Positions 55,703-64,000 of a DNA stretch of 64,000 bases are shown here, one piece after another. Source of the DNA: Kuschelorhynchus macadamiae (taxonomy: Eukaryota > Arthropoda > Insecta > Coleoptera > Curculionidae); the NCBI GenBank assembly GCA_030620095.1, contig JAUTXW010000331.1, forward strand, positions 186,001-250,000, given 5' to 3'. Position numbers and translations under genes: made by a program. Numbering within the stretch: position 1 is the first letter of the stretch; every line of letters starts with the position of its first letter. The notes under the pieces were generated by a model. That model was not told where the DNA came from. It was given only the letters and a program-made list of their open reading frames with translations, and did not search any database.

Positions 55703-58264
55703 GTATGTCCATTAAAACATGACTGGAAAAAATATTTTACTTGAATTATTACAATTTCAACACATTTTTTTGTTAGCCCTGAATTTGTCTTTCGGATAGT
55801 AGTTTGGCCTAGGAGGAACTGCTTTATCCTAAAACGGTTTTGGACGGTAACATATATAGGCGAAAAACCATATTTTCGGCTATATAATCATAGATAACTC
55901 GTAAACCGTGCCCCCTATCGAAAAAAGCCACATTACCAAGAGTTAACAGTACGCTACCGGTAAGAACTGTCTTGACATGCAATACTATTGTAACTCAGGA
56001 GTTTCATAATGTTTTCGACCAATTTATATATTTACATTTTTTTCAAAGCACTGAAAAATATCTTCACGATTTTAAAATCTTCATTTCATACTTGTGGAAA
56101 GAAATAATATCCCACTATTTAAATTGAATACTCCTCTAAATATCTATCCAAATTTCTGATCCTTTTGTTTTCCCTGTTGGTTTCGTCTCGTGTCACGACA
56201 GAAACGTTCTCTCGACTCGCCGAGAATGCTTTTCTCTGGCTCGGGAAAGACCCTCTCTCATCTCGTTTCACCCGTGGTATAAAGATCAGAAAAGCTATTC
56301 CTAATGTATTAACAGACGATATAATTTTAACATTAAAAGCGTAATATGAAATTTTGTAATAAGAGGGGAAATTTTTAATTACCCAAAATTTAAAAACTAC
56401 AAGAAAAAACCATCTATGATAAGTAACTTTTCAAGTTTAAACATTTATTAAAATTATTTGTTTAAGTATTTTCAGATTTAAATTTAAAACATTCCTCAGC
56501 TTTTTAATCACTTTTATTGGCCCTCTTGTCCTTGCTGTTCTTGAGAATGAACTTTAGTACCTGTTAGAAAAAGCCCAACAAACCACTACTTCAGGATCTT
56601 TGCCGTTGCTATAGGGAAGGAGTGTATATTAAATATAAGTAATATTTCCACAAACATTTCTTTTTTATCTTTAATCAGCTAGTTTAATATATATTTACAA
56701 TATTTTTACATTGCCAAAATAAAAACAACAATACAATAAAGTTCTAAAGCGGTTAAGCCCAGACAAGATTGTTAAATAAATAAATCAAAAGATAATTCGT
56801 TTTCGGAGAAAAAAATTCGATGTGTTTTCATTCCGGTTGTACATATGTTCACTACTGTTTTTCTGAAAAGAACAATTTTTCTGACGATTCGCCAAAATCG
56901 AATTTGCCATTTTCAAATATTCGCCATTTCAAATGGAGAATATATACAAAAAAAAAACAGATGTAAACAACGTTCTTTAAAAAAATGTGTTCTTAAAACT
57001 TAAAATTACAAATCTAATAGAGCTAGAACATTATACGCAATTCTTCATTTATAGGCTACAGTTACATTCAAATGAAAACTGTAAAAAATGTATTAGGTAA
57101 AAACTTTAGTGTAGTACTTACAGGGGTGGCTGGCCAATTCTCGCCTCTACCAATAATTTAGGATTTATTTGCTTATTCCAATACTTTAACAAAAATATTT
57201 TATTTATTTTTAGTCAGGGCGTAAAGAAATAAAAAAAAGGGGTTTCTCAATTTTGTTTTGATTAAAAAATGAATAAACATTAACCAATAGTCCAATTTAT
57301 AACTATTACACTCAAATTGTGGAAACTGGATGAACTTGACATCAATTTGGACGCATTTTTTGGATTCATTTATGTTGTCACCAACAAAATTGGGTCAACC
57401 GATAGCGTTAAATTTTTTTATGTAACTACAGAATCGAAAAAGAAACAACTTTTTTATTTATCATTTTTCAAACTTTTGGGCTAAAATACGGTTTCCTGTC
57501 ATATGTTGTAGGAGTTAAGGTAAACCACGTGAGTAAATCATAATTCCTATGACAATCTACACACTCCGCTGCTGGTACACTTACTGCATGATGTTTTTAT
57601 CTTAAACACTGCGGTAGCTTCAGGCAGTTAAATACCTCATGTTTAGGCTACAAGGTTTAAAGAACAAGTTTTTTTTTCTGAAAATGGATTACAATAATAA
57701 CATTTTAACTTATAAGGGACTAATACTATTCTTTTTACAGACAGAAAATCGTCGAAGCGGAGGCATTATCGTTAAAGCCATAACATAATTAAAATAAACA
57801 ATTACTAATCCTTGCGTTATATTGTTTTAATTTCTCTAATATCCGTGCGAAGAGGACTTGGATCTTCATGTGCGTCTGCCTACTGGGTTCGTATATGACT
57901 GCCACGTATCGACATCGTGTAAGATTGACGTATACGCGCCCAGTTGCCTTTTGAATACGTGATATTGCCCACTGCTTCCGTTTTTCATGTGCGTCCTTTT
58001 GTCGTATATATAATTTAACACTTTATTAAGCCGAAATCCTCAAAGACATCCTCCTGATAACCTAAAAAAAAAAAACACTCCAGAGCACCCCTCTATACAC
58101 TCTCAAGCTTTATGGCGGGTTGCATAAAGCATTTAACTAAGCATTAACTAATCAGACAGCTCAGAGTGTGACAGACCGCATTAGAGTATCAATGTCAAAA
58201 GTGATTCTAAACGTTAATTAAATGTATTACGTGATTAAAAGTTTTGTGCAACCAGCTATCAGAC

Positions 58265-58720
58265 TTTAAACTGTCACTCTCCTTACATATGATAGTCGTA
58301 TCGTCAGCGAATAATACCAGATCTGGTCGACATCGAGATCGTTTAGAGAAATCAAAAACAATATCGGTGCCAAAGTAGACTTCTGAGCTTCGACACAGCT
58401 AAGTTTCCTAGTTTTTGAATTCATGTTATTTAGTGCAACACACTGCTCACGATTTAACAACCAAAATCTCACAAGTTGTATACTTTTTACAACAAAATTC
58501 TAATATTTAAGTATATTTAATAGTAGCTCACAGAAAACGCAATCGAGTGCTTTTGTTGGATCATAGAAAACTATACCAACAACTTCTTTGCATTAGGTAA
58601 CATTAATTATTTTGTCAACTAGGTATATTAAGGCATTTGATGTAGATCGTTTAGTCCTAAACTCAAATTGTCCACTGGGCAATTTCCAAACCAAAAAAAG
58701 TTATGTATTTCAAAATGAAG
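58265..58720 (-). mobile_element. LINE reverse transcriptase relic
   Basis: Minus-strand text in broken frames reads YDPTKALDCVF, RFWLLNREQCVALNN, SKTRKLSCVEAQKSTLAPIL and FLISLNDLDV, then LFADDTTI-like sequence near 58290 in another frame. These are RT motifs of jockey-type LINEs. Frameshifts and stops show decay. Confidence 0.7.
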
Positions 58721-59000
58721 TACTACTAATCGATTTCGAAAAAGGACGAGATTACCAAATTTGACCCCACGTATTTATTTTAATATTTACAATTTTCCGC
58801 AAACAACGCGATGTAGACATTAATATAACGCCTGCAAGCATTCACCGTTTTATAAGGAAACAGCATACATATCATTTTATGTGGCTATTTGTTAAACCTT
58901 TTACAATAAAAACTTGTACATATAGAACTAAAAAAGAAAGAAATAAAAAAATTTATAAAAAAAAACAAATGCAATAAAATTTGAAAAACATTTTATTCCA

Positions 59001-60979
59001 TCCTGAAAATTTTAACTGTGAAGTCGGCGCCAAGCTAATAGAGACAATGAGACTAGGGTTGCCAGGCGTCCTGGTTTCAGGGACCTGCGTCCTGTGTCCT
59101 GCCGAAGGTGTCCGCAGCACGTCAAATCTCCTGCATTTTACAAAAGCCTTACTAAGAATGTAAAAAATATTTTTTCTCGTAATTTCGGTGTGTTTAATTA
59201 ACCACTAAACAAACCAAATTGATTTGATATTTTTTGTAAGTCTGTAGGTCTATGATTAGATGTAAAGCCAGGCCGTAATATAATTATTATTGTTTATAGT
59301 TATATTGTAGCCATGAGTAATTCGGATTCGAAAAGTCCTGGCACCTGATTTATGGGACAGAGCAAGTCCGTAAAAGATAAAATTAATAAAGAATTGAAGA
59401 CAATTTTTTTTGGTTTTCATGTTACAAATATCCTTAAAAAATATCCTGACAACGAAAAACAACCGGACTAAAAAGTCTTTTCTAGAGTTTCATTGTAATA
59501 CAGCATCTTACTTGGAGTCCAAATTTGATCTTTCTCAAAATAACTTACTCTCGAAGCTTGAAGTTTTTTCATTGAAAAATGTAACCACGTATGACTCACT
59601 CATGGAAATAGCTAAAGAATTGTCGATTGAAGTAGATTTTGACACCCTCTATGAAGAATTTTGTATTTTAAAACCTACCCTAAAAAAATTATATACTGAA
59701 AAAAGTTCCAATAATACCATTCAAAAATGGAATAACATTTTTTTGGCTAATTGTTTTTTCTATTTATGGTTTTAATTCCGACATGGAATGATAATCGAAA
59801 TAGGCTATTAGCAGTGGCGGCTCGTGGTCAACAACAGGGGGGTCAATGTATATACAACACAAAGAGTCATCCGAAAAAATCTGGCACGCGAAACAATAAA
59901 AGTCTTGGTTACTTCGCAACCGCATGTCCAGAAGGATAAATCGTACATATTTTTAAAAATTACCGATTTACTTCTATGTCTTTGTCTTTACTTGTGTGCT
60001 GAATTTTAAACTTCGGCAAAGGTCGACTACTGGTCTTAAATTCGAGTCGTTTCTCAAAGTTCAGCTCGCCAATATAATTGAACGGATTTTAAAGTCTTAA
60101 TATTCTAAAACACTGTACACACACTACCTTTCTTTAAAACATTAATTTAAACCACAAAATCAACAAACAAAATGTAAAGTCTTGAAAATAAAATCTATGA
60201 AAATACGCAATCGTAACCACAACCACACGATCCACATTAAACGCATCAACTGACAAAAATATTTAAGTTTCCTCGGCGCGGCTGTTGACCCAAACTTTGC
60301 CAACTTAAGCCGTATATTACCTATGCGCCCCTGTGAAAATTTGATCGGAACCACTCGGGAAAAACTCGCCTCCGTTTACAACCATGAGGTCAACGCGGGC
60401 CGCCAGCCGTGATCGAACACAACGAAACGTAACCTCCGGAGATCGCGCGAGGCATCGATAGTGTGTCGCGGAATTAAGTGAACGGTCAACGAGTTTATAC
60501 GCTTAGAATAATAGAGGGAATTTCCAAATTAAAAAAAAAATTGATAAAATATAAATTGGGTACCGACCAAAATATAAATATATCTAGACTTTAATTTTGT
60601 TTTTATTTTTTAAATGAAGTTGCTCTATAAGATTTCGTTTATTTTTGTGTTATGTTATGTTGTTCGAAATGTTTGAATTTATATTAACATTAGTAAAATA
60701 CGTTACACTAAAAGTAGTTACTTTTAAGTATGTATTTTGTTTGGACCTATTTTTTTGTATTATCAGTATTATTACTATTATTATAGGTACTAAGGTATTT
60801 AAATAAATAAGGCCTGATTTTTTCATCACTGTCCTGCATTTTTTCAACACATGTCCTGCGAATTCAATTTTCAAACCTAAATAAGACATACTTGTTGTAT
60901 CAGACATCAAAACACTCAATACGTAAGTATATTTTTGTGGAATAAGTTGGGCGCCGACTTTAAAGATTAAAATTTTCAA
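59001..60979 (+). mobile_element. hAT-like DNA transposon relic
   Basis: Inverted repeats at 59001-59033 (TGAAAATTTTAACTGTGAAG, then TCGGCGCC) and 60947-60979 (complement) flank the region. Inside lies the transposase-like frame 59410-59775. Multiple TCCTGC motifs occur near both ends (59070-59130, 60828-60862). I assign hAT from the transposase remnant only; an 8 bp target duplication was not found. Confidence 0.55.
59410..59775 (+). pseudogene. hAT-like transposase fragment
   Basis: It contains SYLESKFDLSQNNLLSKLEV, TYDSLMEIAKELSIEVDFDT and LYEEFCILKPTLKKLYTEKS, followed by QKWNNIFLAN. This resembles the middle of hAT-type proteins with an YLxKWFDFS...FxxLSL pattern widespread in insect genomes. 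No zinc finger or dimerisation C-terminus is in frame. Confidence is limited because it is based on recall of family patterns. Confidence 0.5.
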
Positions 60980-62601
60980 TTTATGAAAATATTATTTTTC
61001 AGTTTTTAGTGCATTTCTTTTTAAGTAGTTTTTCTTTTTTTAACGTTAGGGATAGGTACTGTATTAGCTCACTTTAAATTAAAAGCAAAAACAGCCGTAT
61101 CAAATATAAACATGTGTATGTAATGTAATATCAGTCAGCGCATATAAAATATGTCCCCTAATGTGAGTTGATAGTCTAAACTTTTGTTTTACTTTTTAGT
61201 TATAGAAATGCAAAATACGGGATAAGATTTCTCAGATAAATCACCTTAATAGTTACAATTGTTATTACCGTCATTCTGGTTAGGGTTACTTTTTATCAAG
61301 GAAAACAACTAATAACTTTTGGTATCTAAATTAGTATTAATGCGACTATTTTTAAGCATAGTCTTTTATAAATAAGATCCCAAAAAGCTTTAGGTGTATT
61401 TGAACTCTCTGTTATCCTTTTTAAAGTGTATTGAATTTTGGCCATTTTGATTGCATGCTTGTATATACCTATGCTTGGAGGAATGTTTAAGATTGACTAG
61501 CGCCTCAGATGTAGAATTATAAATAACACATTTTACACAATAGATTACAGTGTCTCATAAGCTGGTCCTTAAGCCATTAAACGATTATTTTGCCCATTCC
61601 TCAGCGTGCTTTCCAAATTAGGTGATTATTTAATATAACTGTAAAGTAGAAAATATAAAATGTTCATGTTGTAGTTATTACTGTTTTGTTTGATGGCGGC
61701 GTTATAAAATAAATTTTAATTAGTTTAAGGTTTAAACATATGAACTTGCTGGTAAGCCTACCAGAATTAATTTATTTAGGTTAGGTTGATATTATATTTT
61801 CAAGGGATTCCTTTTATTTATTTTAAATCAATTCATTATCAACGTATTATTTTAGTTTCCAGTATAATTATTTTTTTATTGTATTTTGGAGATTATCAGA
61901 AAATAGTGAAATTATTTCTTCTTCAAAGTTGTTAATGGACAATTACAAATTACACTTGAGATTTGGTTTATTGTATCAGCAGATTAAGACTAACCAACAT
62001 TGTCCAGTCTCCTATATTATACATAAAATTAAATATTTTTAATAATTTGTGCCTGTAACTGTATAAAATAAACCTAACTTTTCCTTAACATATAATACAT
62101 GGTAAAATATATATCTTAACCACAAAACATAAAAACGATATACAACACGGTACATTTTATCTGCCCTCTTACACGAATTACACGATATACCTACTTCTTT
62201 ATAAGAGAATCACTTTAATTCCAACTTATTCTCCCAATTTTCAGGTCGCCATGACATTCAAGTGGGCGACATCTCTTAATAATACCCTGTATAATTATTG
62301 TCAGCATTACTTGACGTTTTAAAAAACACCAACTTGCTATATTACACTTATTAATTACAACATTTATGACAGAGCACGCCGACAGTGATAAGGCTTGCCA
62401 AGGAATATTTAAATTATGTTATGAAATGTCATTAATGTATAACGAGGATTTAATTTCAAATTAAAAATCCGGAAATGAATAATATATTATAAACAAAAAA
62501 CATTATGAAACGACCTATAAAAACCTTCGCAAACAATTAGTCCTTAACACAGGTTGCTCCAAGCCAATTGCTACCGACTAATTGCCAAGTAAATAGACTA
62601 G
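60980..62601. other. AT-rich DNA without recognised gene
   Basis: No open frame of note and no repeat recognised. Confidence 0.5.
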
Positions 62602-63130
62602 TTACATTACTGGCGAATAATAAACGCTCGTGCCTAAGTGACAAGTAGCTTCCACACTTACGATAACTTCGATTCCGGCCACTGTACTGACGGGGTACCT
62701 CTTAGGTCCGCGGACGTCCATTCGCACTCCATAGTGCGCGTTCCCGACAACATACGAAGCTGGAAGCGTTAAGAAATGCGATTGCGACACTGGATACCCG
62801 ATCGCGGAATGGGGTTTGGCCAACGGTAAAGTATGAACGGAATTTTGGTGACTCCGCGCTAAGGGTAGTGAGTGCACCCGAAATACCGCGGGAGGAGCAG
62901 TCTGCACGTAGCACAAAGGCCACATCTCCATCTCGACTGAAGCCGTGGTTTGTCTGACGGTCGGCCTTGATTCGTCCTTCGGTCGGGACCCTGTTGGGCT
63001 TCTCTTTGCCCCGCCTGTCCGATGATGATGGTCGGCCCGGGCCACTCTAATTTCCGTGTGCATTCCATCGGGTCGGGGGCAGAGAGCATTGTTTCGGACC
63101 GACCGCGGCTGGCGCTGTTAATGGCGGATG
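62602..63130 (-). other. GC/CpG-rich island, possible minus-strand exon
   Basis: A roughly 500 bp block far richer in G+C and CpG than anything around it. The longest minus frame (62602-63063) reads EMWPLCYVQTAPPAVFRVHS and SYVVGNAHYGVRMDVRGPKR among others, and a consensus donor GAAGTTATC|GTAAGT falls after 62662. It could be a 5' exon or promoter region of kibra or of another gene, or a transferred or transposon fragment. No domain is recognised and two other minus frames are also open, so coding is unproven. Confidence 0.35.
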
Positions 63131-64000
63131 GCCATAGGCGTCACAACCGAACATTTTGCCTGGTCAACTAAAATGCCAATATGTATCCGCAAACTTAGAA
63201 ACTGTCCTAAAACGACCAAACAGTCAACATTCTACAAACGTTTTTTGAAGTTTTTTTTATTCAACAGCATAACTCGAAATAAAACATGAGACCAAATTTC
63301 ATCTTATTAGAATATAAAACAAAAAATGAAAAGAATGTATAACGAACTAGACCAGCTTGTCCAAGAAATCAGAATCTTTGGTAAAATTTTATTCCCTTGT
63401 GAAAAAATGGTATATCCATAATTAAATACAAAATAATTAGTAATTATAAGTAGTAGTGTAGTAGTAATATGCTCCCAGCTTCTATACTCTCAAGGTTATA
63501 TCAATCAATCAATCAATGTCATAAATTACCTATTTCCATTACACAAAAAAGAGACGACAAATTAAATCTTATTTTGAATTTTGTAATGAGTGACGTGAAT
63601 TAGACTGACCATCACTTGTTATGACACCGTAAGTAGAGATGGTATAAAGACCTAAAGTAAATAATATGTTTTTAAATTCCCTAGTATTGTAAGTCAACAA
63701 AAAAATGTAAGCAATTACATTCAGACAGCGAAGATGAGTAGATCTCGGTCCTGTAAACTCCGTTGAAATTAGCTAATTACCAAAACATATTACATTCACA
63801 GTATCTTTGAGTCGTGGCAGAAATTAGTATTATCTTAAACACGACCATTCCTGGTTGCCCTAATCATCCTATATAACAAAAGTGAATTTTCGTAGATTCC
63901 GCCACATTGTCCATCTACTACCTAAATTTTAACAGCCTATCTTACTGCAAGAGGCAACCCATCCAAGTTATTTCTAAAAAATCATCCATCATTCTACTGA
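63131..64000. other. AT-rich DNA without recognised gene
   Basis: Only a short ATCA repeat (about 63499-63517) is noticeable. Confidence 0.5.

Larger units (their letters stand above)
52782..58264. other. probable kibra intron or 5' region, no exon recognised
   Basis: No WW-domain signature (GW...YYIDH..T.TSWxDPR) was found on the minus strand in this stretch. It holds short tandem duplications at 54232-54285, 54928-54975 and 55667-55702. A CG-richer patch at about 56170-56280 and an open minus frame at 57789-58023 are unexplained. Confidence 0.5.

Noticed and set aside
59812..60415. Possible second MITE with CAGTGGCGGCTCGTGG at the left and a related complement near 60390-60410
   Set aside because: Only about 13 of 19 bases agree between the ends and no target duplication was found, so it is not listed as a feature.

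Overview
The window is AT-rich animal DNA and almost certainly comes from an insect. It carries two intron-containing genes of conserved families, arthropod-type BEL/Pao and Ty3/gypsy retrotransposons, jockey-like LINE relics, and piggyBac-, pogo- and hAT-like DNA transposon relics. A beetle is plausible, but the order cannot be fixed from the sequence. Nothing prokaryotic is present. Layout: (1) Positions 1-21705, plus strand, hold the 3' seven exons of AASDH (acyl-CoA synthetase family member 4: an AMP-binding adenylation domain, a carrier domain and a PQQ-type beta-propeller). The exons join in phase over 2592 nt, giving 863 codons plus a stop, and the gene looks functional. Its introns are loaded with a degraded Ty3/gypsy element (1477-5126), a piggyBac-like MITE (5492-6016), two LINE fragments, a YqaJ-nuclease relic, a DUF4817 relic and very long (TA)n tracts. 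(2) Positions 22472-39598 hold a BEL/Pao LTR retrotransposon with 346-348 bp LTRs and the target duplication GATAT. It has been split by a second, oppositely oriented Ty3/gypsy element at 24362-35858 with unusually long LTRs of about 3.3 kb and the target duplication GAGT. Both polyproteins are broken by frameshifts, stops or deletion. (3) Positions 39604-44980 are intergenic, with a foldback MITE (41669-42150) and a pogo/jerky-like transposon relic (42763-44143). (4) Positions 44981-52781, minus strand, hold the 3' six exons of kibra (WWC family, Hippo pathway scaffold): coiled coils, C2 domain, acidic region and C-terminal tail. They join in phase over 3342 nt, giving 1113 codons plus a stop. 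The WW-domain exons are not visible and must lie beyond 64000 or in sequence I could not recognise. The last kibra intron holds a 1.6 kb long-inverted-repeat element with a separate 215 bp hairpin inside it. (5) Positions 52782-64000 are probably kibra 5' intron or upstream DNA, with a LINE relic, a hAT-like relic and a striking GC/CpG-rich island (about 62600-63130) that ends at a consensus splice donor on the minus strand. AASDH and kibra are convergent, and the roughly 23 kb between their stop codons is mostly transposon. The genes are not functionally linked by anything I can see. AASDH is a cytosolic adenylating enzyme and Kibra is a cortical signalling scaffold. Exon boundaries below come from reading-frame continuity and GT/AG sites, with no transcript data.
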